Source of the DNA: Chloroflexota bacterium
GTDB lineage: Bacteria > Chloroflexota > Anaerolineae > Aggregatilineales > Phototrophicaceae
DNA: 64,000 nt
Direction of reading: 5' to 3'
Assembly (NCBI GenBank): GCA_028875245.1
Contig: JAPPEU010000026.1
Location: forward strand, 33,802-97,801
Below are positions 9,327 to 20,386 of this stretch, one piece after another. Numbering within the stretch: position 1 is the stretch's first letter; each line of letters begins with the position of its first letter. The notes beneath the pieces were generated by a model. That model had not been told where the DNA came from. It saw only the letters and a list, made by a program, of their open reading frames with translations, and did no database searches. The translations under genes were made by a program, and so were the position numbers.

Positions 9327-9779
9327 TCAAACGCTTGATTCGGATGGGGGAAACGTTGCTGAACCGTAGCTTAAGGCATCGAGATAGGCTTGCAGAATGA
9401 CGCGCGCCGCCAGATCATCAATCGCGTCGCGCGGGCTGCGCTTGAGCTGCCGGGCCAAGCTGCGCGCTTCCTCACTGGTCAGGTATTCGCTCACTTCGAC
9501 AATCGGCAAGGGGCTGATGCTGCGCAGGCGGGCGATCCATTCACGAACGACATCGGCTTGCGTCTTTATGTCCGGCGGGGCATTGGGGTTTTGCGGCACG
9601 CCGACCACGATGCCGGCGGCGTTTTCTCGTTTGGCGATTGCGAGGATGGCCGCGAAATCTTCCGCTTCGCCACGACTCTGCAAGATGGCGTGTTCGCGCG
9701 CGCTCAGGCCCAAGGCGTCGCTGATCGCGAGACCAATGCGTTTGCGGCCGTGATCAACGCCGATGAGACGCCCAATCAT
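9327..9779 (-). CDS. ruvX: RuvX/YqgF-family RNase H-fold nuclease (pre-16S rRNA nuclease or Holliday junction resolvase)
   Basis: This 150-residue protein has the family signature GVDHGRKRIGLAISDALG at the N-terminus (first acidic residue), VVGVPQNPN in the middle and a C-terminal DDLAARVILQAYL with the last Asp residues. YqgF is the 16S rRNA 5'-end nuclease in E. coli; other members resolve Holliday junctions. The ATG overlaps the TGA of the upstream baseplate-J-like gene as ATGA, so the two are translationally coupled. Confidence 0.92.
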   Translation of the reverse strand: MIGRLIGVDHGRKRIGLAISDALGLSAREHAILQSRGEAEDFAAILAIAKRENAAGIVVGVPQNPNAPPDIKTQADVVREWIARLRSISPLPIVEVSEYLTSEEARSLARQLKRSPRDAIDDLAARVILQAYLDALSYGSATFPPSESSV

Positions 9780-11326
9780 GCGCTGTGTTTGATGCGCAGG
9801 TCTATGCGGAGGGGCAGGCTCGGCATCCGCTCCAGACCCGGTGGATACAGCCTCAATTCGGCGGGATCCGCCGCTGACAGGGCCGGCGAGCTCGCCAGCA
9901 GGTCCTTCGCTTTGTCGAGGCTCAACCCCGCCAGGCGATTGCGCAGCGAGTCGAGGTCTAGCGCCGCGGCCACGGTGGCGCTGCTTTCGGCGGTGAATCG
10001 GACTTGCCCGTCGCGCCGCCCCAGCGCAAAAGATCCGCGCTTGTATTCAAGCGAATTTGCAAGCAATTCCTGGCCCGGCGCCAGATTCGCCCGCAGCCGC
10101 TCCAGCGCCACCTGCCGGCCAAAACGTTCATCGACCGCCAGCGCGCTGATGACGGCGCGCATCGTCAGTGAAAGCTCGCTGGTCATCGTGCCAATATCGG
10201 CGGAAAAGCGGGTCCATTCCTTGCGTTCTTCTTCAACCTGAATCGACTCGATGATGATGATCTGGTTTTCGGACAGCCTGGAGCGCATGCTCTCGAAGGC
10301 GAGTGATTGCAGCTGTACGCGCACACTGGCGCGCAAGCGGTCCGCGTCCGCCGCGTCGACCACCTTGACGCTCCTGTTGCCGCCGCCCGCCACTGGCGCC
10401 AAATTGATGACGGATACGCTCTCCGCCAGCGCGCCGAAGATGGTATTGATCATGCCGGCGCCGACATTGCCGATGCTGCCGCGGAAGCCTTCCCTCGCTT
10501 CGACAGTGGCATCGACGCTCCGCCCGCCGCCGGGGGGCACGACGACGGCGGCGACTGTCTCAAACAGAATCGGTTCGCCGGCGCTGGTCGCCAGGATGGT
10601 TCCGGCCGGTATGCCGACTCGCGTCTCTCCCAGATTGGTGAAGGTCACTACGCCGGCTGAGGACACGCTGTCCAGCCAGAAACTTCCACTTGTTGGAATT
10701 GACGCGGTCGTCTCCACGGTTTCGCGCAAAATATGCGCCGGAATGACGCCATTTTCCAGGTTTACGGCCTCGATCTTGCTGTCGGCGACGATGTCGACCA
10801 CAGCCGATACTTCCTGCCGCTTCAGGCTTACCTCGACCTGCGCGCCGGGCAAGATCACATAAAAGGCGGCGCCGATGACAGCAATGAGCAGCGCCAGGAC
10901 GACAAGCTGTTCCAGGGCCGCGCGCCAGGGCGAATGCCGCTTGCGAACCTCGAGGCGGGCGGCGATCAGGGCCAGGTCTTCCGGTTGGAGGTCAGCGCCC
11001 GGCTTGTGATAGCGCGGTAGAAAGATCTTCTGTCTGCCGCGTTTCCAGCGTTCCTTCTCGCTGGCGGCGACCGACGGGAAACAGCTGATGTTGAGTTCGG
11101 CGGCCTGCGCAACAACCGTCTTGTTTTGGGAGACGAGGGCCAACTGAATGGCGCGGCGGTAGGCCTCGCGCTGGATCAGCACCAGGTCCAGCTTGCGCCG
11201 GAAAAGCGCCCCGCCCTCCGGCCAAACAAGCAGGACGCGCCGTCCGCGCAAGTGGGCGAGCCGCTCGCGCACAGCAACGACTGTGTCCGCCGCCCCCAGA
11301 TGAATGTGTTCGGTTTCGGTTGACAT
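9776..11326 (-). CDS. Membrane-anchored baseplate-J-like protein
   Basis: This 516-residue protein has a soluble N-terminal domain (about residues 1-140) and a single membrane span near 145-165 (LVVLALLIAVIGAAFYVILPG). An extracytoplasmic part follows with a baseplate-J-like segment (GVVTFTNLGETRVGIPAGTILATSAG, then VEAREGFRGSIGNVGAGMI). Its N-terminal region handles predicted positions through VLLVWPEGGALFRRKLDLVLIQREA, which I do not recognise. Despite the name there is no phage context: it sits between alaS and ruvX and overlaps ruvX by four bases. Function is unknown. TTG at 11329 is possible, but the adjacent ATG at 11326 is preferred. Confidence 0.7.
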   Translation of the reverse strand: MSTETEHIHLGAADTVVAVRERLAHLRGRRVLLVWPEGGALFRRKLDLVLIQREAYRRAIQLALVSQNKTVVAQAAELNISCFPSVAASEKERWKRGRQKIFLPRYHKPGADLQPEDLALIAARLEVRKRHSPWRAALEQLVVLALLIAVIGAAFYVILPGAQVEVSLKRQEVSAVVDIVADSKIEAVNLENGVIPAHILRETVETTASIPTSGSFWLDSVSSAGVVTFTNLGETRVGIPAGTILATSAGEPILFETVAAVVVPPGGGRSVDATVEAREGFRGSIGNVGAGMINTIFGALAESVSVINLAPVAGGGNRSVKVVDAADADRLRASVRVQLQSLAFESMRSRLSENQIIIIESIQVEEERKEWTRFSADIGTMTSELSLTMRAVISALAVDERFGRQVALERLRANLAPGQELLANSLEYKRGSFALGRRDGQVRFTAESSATVAAALDLDSLRNRLAGLSLDKAKDLLASSPALSAADPAELRLYPPGLERMPSLPLRIDLRIKHSA

Positions 11327-11371
11327 CAACTAGAAGTATATGCCTAGTTGAAAATGACGTCCGCCCAGCCG

Positions 11372-14083
<2,712 letters not shown>

Positions 14084-14147
14084 TCGCGCATCCTTAGCAC
14101 TGAAAACTACTGAAGCAGGACTGCAATAAGCTCATTTTGCGGAGGGG

Positions 14148-14176
14148 ATTATAGCGAGCGCGGTCGATACTGAACA
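14148..14176 (-). promoter_or_regulatory. Predicted alaS promoter
   Basis: On the minus strand TGTTCA (14176-14171) and a perfect TATAAT (14153-14148) are separated by 17 bases. The -35 is weak (3 of 6). It is the same six base pairs used as the -35 of tyrS on the other strand. Confidence 0.6.
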
Positions 14177-14199
14177 GGGGCGCGTCACTATGGTATACT
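14171..14199 (+). promoter_or_regulatory. Predicted tyrS promoter
   Basis: TGAACA (14171-14176) and TATACT (14194-14199) are separated by 17 bases, about 40 bases before the tyrS ATG. The -35 matches 4 of 6 positions and the -10 5 of 6. Confidence 0.62.
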
Positions 14200-14238
14200 G
14201 GCGCTGGGACGCATATCGCATCGCGTTAGGGAAAATAA

Positions 14239-15489
14239 ATGACGCCAATCGAAGAACAAGTCGAAGTCTTGATGTCGGGAACGGCCTACGGCGACCGCGC
14301 CACGCGCCAAAGCATGGCCGCTGACCTGCGCAATCGTCTGGGAGAATGCCAGCGCGAGGGGCGGCCGCTGCGCGTTTATTGCGGCTACGATCCGCGCACC
14401 TCCGACCTGCACCTGGGCCACACGATAACCATGCGCAAACTGCGCCAGTTTCAAGAGTTTGGCCATGATGTAACCTTTCTGGTCGGGACATTCACCAGCT
14501 TGATTGGCGATCCATCCGACAAGGATTCGGCGCGCGACCAGCTGACGATGCGCAATGTGGAAGACAACGCGCGCACCTACGCCGAGCAGGCCTTCAAAAT
14601 ACTCGACCGGGACAAGACGCGCGTGCGCCGCAATGACGAATGGCTGGCGCCTCTCGATTTCGCCGATATCATCCGCTTGGCCAGCCATTTTACCGTCCAG
14701 CAATTCCTTGTCCGCGAGAATTTCACCAAACGCATCGAGGAAGAAAAAGCGATATATCTGCATGAGTTCTTCTATGCTCTGATGCAAGCCTATGACGCCG
14801 TCGCCCAGGAAGCCGATGTCCAGGTCGGCGGGCAGGATCAGCTCTTCAACATTTTGGTGGCCGGGCGCAAATTGCAGACCGGCCTAGGCCAGAAACCGCA
14901 AATCGCCATTATCATGGGCGAAAGCTTGCCGGGCACGGATGGCGAAATCAAAATGTCCAAGAGCCTGGGCAATCATATCCCCCTGCTGTCCGAGCCCTGG
15001 GATATGTTCGGCAAGGTCATGAGCCTGCCGGACAAGGCCATGGGCGTCTACCACAAGCTGATTCTGGGTTGGACGCCGGCGCAAGTCGAAGCGCTCGAGG
15101 CGGATTTGAAGACGGGCGCGGCCCATCCAAACGAGACCAAAATGCGCTTGGCGCGCGAGATCGTCGGCATCTTCCACAGGCCCGACGCTGCCGCTGCGGC
15201 GCAGGCGCGCTGGGACGAGGTCTTCCGCGGTGGCGCTGGCGTGCCCGATGATATAGACGAGGCGGAGCTCAGGGCCGCGGAAGAAATCCGCGATATTCTG
15301 CTGCGGCTGAACATGGTCAGCAGTCGAGGCGAGGCGCGGCGGCTGATTCAACAGCAGGGCGTCCGCTTGAACGATGCCAAGGTGGACAGCCTGCAGGCGT
15401 CGATCACGCTGGAGATGCTGCCGGCGGTGCTGCAAGTGGGCAAACGCAAGTTTGTGCGCTTGGTGCGCGCGAATGGCGGCGGCGAGTAG
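14239..15489 (+). CDS. tyrS: Tyrosyl-tRNA synthetase
   Basis: This 416-residue class I synthetase has HLGHT (HIGH motif, near residue 57) and KMSKS (near residue 238). The Tyr-binding regions read CGYDPRTSDLHLGH and QVGGQDQLFN, and a C-terminal S4 RNA-binding domain begins near residue 350 (SRGEARRLIQQQGVRLND). It belongs to the longer TyrRS type (TyrZ-like), with extra residues around the KMSKS loop. AGGGA lies about seven bases upstream of the ATG. The last 17 bases overlap the next gene. Confidence 0.97.
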   Translation: MTPIEEQVEVLMSGTAYGDRATRQSMAADLRNRLGECQREGRPLRVYCGYDPRTSDLHLGHTITMRKLRQFQEFGHDVTFLVGTFTSLIGDPSDKDSARDQLTMRNVEDNARTYAEQAFKILDRDKTRVRRNDEWLAPLDFADIIRLASHFTVQQFLVRENFTKRIEEEKAIYLHEFFYALMQAYDAVAQEADVQVGGQDQLFNILVAGRKLQTGLGQKPQIAIIMGESLPGTDGEIKMSKSLGNHIPLLSEPWDMFGKVMSLPDKAMGVYHKLILGWTPAQVEALEADLKTGAAHPNETKMRLAREIVGIFHRPDAAAAAQARWDEVFRGGAGVPDDIDEAELRAAEEIRDILLRLNMVSSRGEARRLIQQQGVRLNDAKVDSLQASITLEMLPAVLQVGKRKFVRLVRANGGGE

Positions 15490-16318
15490 AGCCTTGCCGA
15501 AGCCAGCCGAGTATTCGATTGATGAACTCATCTGCGTTTGCATCTCGCGGCAGGTGCGCGACGGCGATGTCTGGGCGCAGGGGATCAATACGCCGCTGGT
15601 TTCGGCCGGTCTGATCCTGGGCAAAATCCGTCATGCCCCCGGCGCCCGCTTCACCTCGGCCATTGGTCAAGCTCTGGTCCAAGATTGGGGCCCGCTAGGG
15701 ATCTGCGATATTGAAGATCTCTGGGTCGGCAAAGGGCTGATCCACTTGGGTTTCGCCGCCGGCGCCGCTGAAATCTTGCCCAAGTTCCAGCCCAAGGAGT
15801 TTTTCCGGCCGGCCCAGGTTGACCCGGCAGGCAACCTAAATAACATCGCATTCGGGAAAGATTATCACAAACCACGCATGAGATTGCCCGGCAGCGGCGG
15901 GATCCCGGATGTCACCCCCTGCTACGATCACACCTATCTGTACATGCCGCGTCATTCAAGATTGAGCTTCGCCGAAAAGATTGATTTCATCAGCGGCTTG
16001 GGCCATGCGCCACAGCGGCGCGCGGGCGGCGGTCCGCGTTATCTGATAAGCGACCTGGGCCAGTTTGATTGGCAGCATGGCAGAATGCGCCTGAGGAGCC
16101 TTCATCCCGGCGTCGATCTGAAGCGGATTCAACGTAAAACCGGCTTCGAGCTGGAGCTTTCCCCGGATCTTCACGAGACGCTCCCGCCCGATGAGGAGGA
16201 CTTGCGCCTGCTGCGCGACGAAATCGATCCCTTGGACACCCGCAAGCTGGAGACCCTGGGCGGCGCGGCCCGCAAGGAACATCTGCGGAACATTCTCCGG
16301 CGCGAAGGCGCGCTTTAA
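15473..16318 (+). CDS. Class I CoA-transferase beta subunit, IpdB/GctB-like
   Basis: This 281-residue protein resembles the beta subunits of class I CoA-transferases. The N-terminal part reads DELICVCISRQVRDGDVW, and the region where the family carries its catalytic Glu (ESG/ENG) reads FTSAIGQAL here (about residues 60-68). The usual Glu is therefore missing, as in IpdB-type proteins, which work as CoA-ester hydrolases or ring-opening enzymes. The ATG at 15473 overlaps the end of tyrS. A TTG shortly after is an alternative start. The presumed alpha partner lies at 20387-21187, four kilobases away beyond three unrelated minus-strand genes. Confidence 0.75.
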   Translation: MAAASRALPKPAEYSIDELICVCISRQVRDGDVWAQGINTPLVSAGLILGKIRHAPGARFTSAIGQALVQDWGPLGICDIEDLWVGKGLIHLGFAAGAAEILPKFQPKEFFRPAQVDPAGNLNNIAFGKDYHKPRMRLPGSGGIPDVTPCYDHTYLYMPRHSRLSFAEKIDFISGLGHAPQRRAGGGPRYLISDLGQFDWQHGRMRLRSLHPGVDLKRIQRKTGFELELSPDLHETLPPDEEDLRLLRDEIDPLDTRKLETLGGAARKEHLRNILRREGAL

Positions 16319-16354
16319 TCGGCCAGAAGTACAACCCAGCTAGTCATGAAAAAA

Positions 16355-16620
16355 TGACATCCGTAGGGGCGGCACTTGTCTCGCCCGGTCGCTGTCCTCG
16401 GTGGTAAATCACGTCAACGCCCTCTTTGCTGCCTCGGTTCCGCTTATTTAATGAACCCGGTCCGGAAGTCGTCTGTAGAGGTGACTCGGTGAGTCGCCCG
16501 CGTCCAAATATCTAGGTATTCGACGGGCGAGTCACCGGCTCGCCCCTACAAATGATTGCTTTCGCGGGTTCGAATTTTGTATGAGCCGAGTTGTCACTCG
16601 CGAGCGGCTGCGGCAAAGTT
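16355..16620. repeat. Dispersed palindromic intergenic repeats
   Basis: The 314-bp gap between the CoA-transferase beta gene and the convergent solute-binding gene holds no gene. It contains GTAGGGGCGGCACTTGTCTC (16363), then a full inverted-repeat core from GTAGAGGTGACTCGGTGAGT (16474) to GGCTCGCCCCTAC (ending 16549), then the tail GAGCCGAGTTGTCACTCGCG also found near 3000 and 43755. A stretch near 16394 (TGTCCTCGGTGGTAAAT) belongs to another small dispersed motif. Confidence 0.78.
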
Positions 16621-16632
16621 TGAATTGCTCTT

Positions 16633-18420
16633 TTACGCTGACTGCCGAGCTTCGAGATGCCAGTCGCCTATCCCGCGAAAGCGGTCCGCCGGCGACGCCA
16701 AGAAGCCCAACTGCAAGCCAGCAATCGCCTCGTTCACGACAAAGGTATAGAGCGGATAATAGAGGGGAATGGCGATGGCCCCTTCCGCGAATGCAACCTG
16801 GAATTGCCGGTAGTGGGCGGCGCGGCGGTCGCCGTAAATCTCACGGCGGCCCATCTCCAGCAGGTCGGCAAGATCATGATCGGAGGCGGCGCCATAATTT
16901 CGCCCATTGCCGAATTGCGCCGGGTGCCAGTAACGGTATAAATCCAAATCGCCGCCGATGCGCTGCAAGACGATGGCGGCCTGGAAGCGACCGGTTTCAA
17001 GTCGATTTGTCAAATCGCCCGGGCTGACCGCTTCAATTTGCAATTGGAAGCCGAGCGCTTCCCATTGAGCGGCGATCGCCTTTGCCAAGCTCCGCAGCGG
17101 CGCGGCGTCTTCGACCAGCAAACTAAATCCCGCGTTGTCGACGTCATCTTCCCCCGCAGCGCTGTCCCCGGCCGGCGCTTCATCCTCGCTGGATGGGATA
17201 ATCCCGGCCGCGTCCAACAGGCTGGCGGCTTGCGCTGGGTTATAGCTGTGCCAAAACGCCTGGCTCAGGTATACCGACGCGCTGGGCGGGTAAGGGCTGT
17301 CGGCGAAGGTCACATCCGCGCCCAGATGCCTGCGCAGCAATTCGGGCAGGTCGAGACTGAGCGCAAGGGCCTGACGCGCTCGTCTTTCGGCGAAGGGCGG
17401 CGCCTGCCAGTTGAAGATCAGCATCCCGACTGCCGAATCCGCCTGAGTGTAGACCTGGCTGCTTGGGGATGCCAGCAGACTTTCTCGCGCGTCACCACCC
17501 CCCAGCGCCATCACGTCGCGGGAAGCAAAGGCCGCCAGGGCCGCCTCGACGTCAGGATACAAATGAAAATGTAGCGACGAGATCGGATATTTTGCTTGCG
17601 CTTCCGGCCGCTCGATGTATATGGGTGAACGCGCCAACTCGACGCGACGGATCTCGTTTTGCCCGCCCAGCCGCAGAGCAGCCAACTGGTAAGGACCGGT
17701 TCCAATTGGAGAAAGGTTGAATGGGTGCTGAACCAACTGTGGCAGCGTCGTGCCGCGCAGGGCACGTTCGGGCAGAATGCCGATGTTCAGTAGATGCGTG
17801 AAGCTGCTCAAAGGCTGCGCCAGCCGAAAGCGCAGCAGATGGTCGCCAAGCTTTTGCAGCTCCACCGTCCCCCAGACTTGGGCGGCCGGCGACATGCGAG
17901 CGTATGCCGGGTCGCTCAGCAGCGACACGGTATAAAGAACATCGTCGGCGCTGAAGGGCATGCCGTCTTGCCAGCGAACATCATCGCGCAGTCTGATGAC
18001 ATATTCGAGCCCGTCCGCCGAAATCACTAGCTCTTCGGCCAGCCGAGCCACAACCTCGCCATATTCGTTGCTGGCGAAGAGCCCTTCGAAGATCAGACTG
18101 GAAATGTCATTGTCGACCGGATTCAAATGGGCAAAGAGCGGGTTCAAGCGGCGGACGGCGCCGACCAGCGCTTCTCGGTAAACGGAACTGGGGCCGCTTA
18201 TGCTGTTTTCAGCGCGCGCTGTCGCCGTGGTCTCGGTCGCTAGGGCCTGGTTTTGCCGCGGCGGCTCCGATGTCGCGGCGTCATTCAAGAATTGGGTCGG
18301 TGACGGGGGCGCCGGAGGTGGCTGGGTCGCGCGCCGGCTGAGGCGAACCATCGCCGCGGCAATGAATACAATGGTAGCGAGCGTCAGAACGATGAATTGC
18401 CAGCGGAAGCCCTGAAACAT
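16633..18420 (-). CDS. Extracellular solute-binding protein, family 5 (peptide/nickel type), membrane-anchored
   Basis: This 595-residue protein has an N-terminal hydrophobic anchor (QFIVLTLATIVFIAAAMV), a Thr/Ala/Pro linker and the SBP_bac_5 fold. Family marks include ALVGAVRRLNPLF, SLIFEGLFASNEYGE, VVARLAEELVISADGLEYVIRLRDDVRWQDGMPFSADDVLY and ARQALALSLD. There is no lipobox cysteine, so it is probably held by its uncleaved N-terminal helix. No permease or ATPase genes are adjacent, so it is an orphan binding protein or works with a transporter elsewhere. It may be a sensor, but nothing in the sequence shows this. Confidence 0.85.
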   Translation of the reverse strand: MFQGFRWQFIVLTLATIVFIAAAMVRLSRRATQPPPAPPSPTQFLNDAATSEPPRQNQALATETTATARAENSISGPSSVYREALVGAVRRLNPLFAHLNPVDNDISSLIFEGLFASNEYGEVVARLAEELVISADGLEYVIRLRDDVRWQDGMPFSADDVLYTVSLLSDPAYARMSPAAQVWGTVELQKLGDHLLRFRLAQPLSSFTHLLNIGILPERALRGTTLPQLVQHPFNLSPIGTGPYQLAALRLGGQNEIRRVELARSPIYIERPEAQAKYPISSLHFHLYPDVEAALAAFASRDVMALGGGDARESLLASPSSQVYTQADSAVGMLIFNWQAPPFAERRARQALALSLDLPELLRRHLGADVTFADSPYPPSASVYLSQAFWHSYNPAQAASLLDAAGIIPSSEDEAPAGDSAAGEDDVDNAGFSLLVEDAAPLRSLAKAIAAQWEALGFQLQIEAVSPGDLTNRLETGRFQAAIVLQRIGGDLDLYRYWHPAQFGNGRNYGAASDHDLADLLEMGRREIYGDRRAAHYRQFQVAFAEGAIAIPLYYPLYTFVVNEAIAGLQLGFLASPADRFRGIGDWHLEARQSA

Positions 18421-18594
18421 GTCGCATCACTCACGCGTCCAAGTAGCGCTCCGCCACTTTAACAGAAGGCCGCCAGTTTTTCGATTGCGCTAAGGTGCGG
18501 GTTGGCGATTATGTAAATCTGACTTTAGCCGATGTTGCAAAGATTTTAGCAGCGAGTACACCCAGGGTTATGAGCGCGCCGAGAATCGTATGAG

Positions 18595-18640
18595 CTTTTC
18601 TTTGTGTCCTTCGTGCCTTTGTGGTGAAAATGGTTTTCGA
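18595..18640. repeat. Small dispersed motif (TGTCCTTCGTGCC...GGTGAAAA)
   Basis: The stretch TTTGTGTCCTTCGTGCCTTT followed by GTGGTGAAAA resembles copies near 30522 (GTGTCCTCGGTGCACTTG..GGTGAAAAA), 43798 (GTGTCCTCGGCGGCAAAAA) and 43970 (CCCTCAGTGGTGAAAAAA). All are intergenic. The remainder of the 250-bp gap between the SBP gene and secG shows no gene. Confidence 0.5.
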
Positions 18641-18676
18641 TGCACGATGCGAGTAAAACTGCAAAGCGCTGCCCGC

Positions 18677-18904
18677 CTATCCCGGCGTTGCCACCGCGAA
18701 AAGAGCGATGCCCAGAAAGGCGATCGAGAGAAAGATGGTGATGCGGAAGAGCGTCTTTTCCAGGCCGCGCCGGGTCCGCGCGATCCCGCCGCCCGCGTCG
18801 CCGCCCAGAAGGCTGCCCAGCGCGCCCCCCTTGACCTGCAGCAGAATCAGTATGATGAGCGCGATTGACAAGACAATTGAAGAAATCTGTAAGGCGACTG
18901 CCAT
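18677..18904 (-). CDS. secG: SecG, preprotein translocase subunit
   Basis: This 75-residue protein has two membrane spans (about 5-25 and 50-70). A Gly-rich cytoplasmic loop joins them (KGGALGSLLGGDAGGGIARTRRG), and a RGLEKTLFRITI stretch follows it, the SecG pattern. SecG assists SecYEG during export. The ATG at 18904 has a GGGGG run eight bases upstream; a TTG two codons earlier is the alternative. It stands alone on this strand between two larger secreted-protein genes. Confidence 0.92.
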   Translation of the reverse strand: MAVALQISSIVLSIALIILILLQVKGGALGSLLGGDAGGGIARTRRGLEKTLFRITIFLSIAFLGIALFAVATPG

Positions 18905-19028
18905 GCCCAAGCCCCCGGCATAACTTTTTCAGAACGTCCAACGCACTATATCATCTGACCATGATTTTGACTAGCGCGAAGTATTGGATGGGCTCCAATA
19001 TCAGTGATGTATACGCGCGCCGGGTCCA

Positions 19029-20234
19029 TCAGTTGCGCAGCGATTCGAGATATTCGATGGCGGCGGCTAACTGCGGATCATAGTCGGCGCCCGCCTCGTC
19101 TTCAGCCGCGTCCCGCTCCACGACGATATCGGGCGAGATGCCCCGCTTGTGGATCGATTGCCCATTGGGCCGCAGCCAACGACGCACGGTCAGGCGCAGG
19201 CAGCCGCCACTGGAGAGCTCCGGCAGATTCTGCACCGTGCCTTTGCCGAAGGTCGTCTCGCCCAGGATTGTGGCGACGCCGTGATCTTGCATGGCGCCGG
19301 CGATCACTTCCGATGCGCTTGCGCTGGTTTCGTCTACCAAGACTACAATCGGCAGGTCTAGCGCAGCATAGTCGCCGCTGGCGCGCGTAACTTCCTCACT
19401 GTCATCGCGAGAGACCTGCCGCAGCAGCACGCCGTCTTCAATGAAGGCGCTGCCGATCTCGATGGCGCTGGCCAGCGTCCCGCCCGGGTTATTGCGGATG
19501 TCAAATATCAGGCCATGTACGCTGTGTATGTCGACAGCGTCGAATGCCTCCGCCAGTTGAGCGCGCGAGAGGTCGTGGAAGTCCAGCATGGAAATATACG
19601 CCAGTTTGTCGCCGACGATTTTGTGGGAGACGTTCGGCTTCTCAAAGGTATCGCGGACGATTTCAAAAGTGATGAATTCAGCGCCGCGCTTGAATTTGAT
19701 GCTCACGGTGCTGCCTCGCGGACCCGGCACGAGGGCGGATAGCTCAGCCTGTGATATGGCGGTCACCGGCTGTCCATCAACTTCGTAGAAGATATCGCCG
19801 GGCAAAACGCCGATCTTGTCGGCCGGTGTATTCGGAATAACGGTCAAGACTTCAATCTGCCTCGTTGCTTCGTTGGACTTTATGGTGACGCCGATGCCGG
19901 AGAACTCGCCGGAGAAATCTCTGCTGAGCGGGCAAAGGCCCGGGCGGATATATCCGCTGTGCGCGTCGCCAAGCGCCGCCACCATGCCTTCGATGGCGCC
20001 ATCCACCAACTCATCGACCTCAACCGCCTCAATGTAGCTTGATTCTATCAGAGCAAAGGCATCCCAGAACGCTTCAAATGCGCGGTCGCTATCGCTGCCC
20101 GACCAGCGTCCTGGCGCGCTCCTGTCGAAACGCGCCAGGCTGCCGGCGGCGAAGCCAAGCGCGAATACCGTCAAGACAAGCAGCACGAATGCGCCAATGC
20201 GCGAGCGGCGTCCAACTGCGCGCGTCCATTTCAT
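19029..20234 (-). CDS. ctpA: C-terminal processing peptidase, S41 family
   Basis: This 401-residue protein has an N-terminal membrane span (about 15-32), an S41 N-terminal helix region and a PDZ domain (about 95-180; SGIGVTIKSNE...VLPGDIFYEVDGQPV). The catalytic domain has DETSASASEVIAGAMQDHG, with the nucleophile Ser in SAS, and GETTFGKGTVQ with the general-base Lys. Both catalytic residues are present. These proteases cut exported or membrane proteins at the C-terminus. The ATG at 20234 has GGAG eight bases upstream. No neighbour is co-oriented closely. Confidence 0.93.
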   Translation of the reverse strand: MKWTRAVGRRSRIGAFVLLVLTVFALGFAAGSLARFDRSAPGRWSGSDSDRAFEAFWDAFALIESSYIEAVEVDELVDGAIEGMVAALGDAHSGYIRPGLCPLSRDFSGEFSGIGVTIKSNEATRQIEVLTVIPNTPADKIGVLPGDIFYEVDGQPVTAISQAELSALVPGPRGSTVSIKFKRGAEFITFEIVRDTFEKPNVSHKIVGDKLAYISMLDFHDLSRAQLAEAFDAVDIHSVHGLIFDIRNNPGGTLASAIEIGSAFIEDGVLLRQVSRDDSEEVTRASGDYAALDLPIVVLVDETSASASEVIAGAMQDHGVATILGETTFGKGTVQNLPELSSGGCLRLTVRRWLRPNGQSIHKRGISPDIVVERDAAEDEAGADYDPQLAAAIEYLESLRN

Positions 20235-20335
20235 CAATCGTCTCCAAAAGATGCCGAAATTCGCGTCCCGATTATAGTATAGGCGAATATCCTTTCGCGG
20301 CGGTACACTTTATCTCGTCCGCCAAAACGGAATCT

Positions 20336-20361
20336 GTAGGGGTGTGCCTTGGCTCGCCCGC
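20336..20361. repeat. Half copy of the dispersed GTAGGGG repeat
   Basis: GTAGGGGTGTGCCTTGGCTC followed by GCCCG matches the left half of the core at 30336. It ends about 25 bases before the CoA-transferase alpha start. Confidence 0.6.
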
Positions 20362-20386
20362 CAAAACGAATACGGATGAACCAAAC

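Noticed and set aside
9776..11326. Prophage or tailocin remnant suggested by the baseplate-J-like domain
   Set aside because: No other phage or injection-system gene is present; neighbours are alaS and ruvX, and the protein has a membrane anchor.
16319..16632. rRNA or further tRNA genes in the intergenic regions
   Set aside because: Apart from tRNA-Thr at 43393-43465 I saw no cloverleaf or rRNA signature in any gap.
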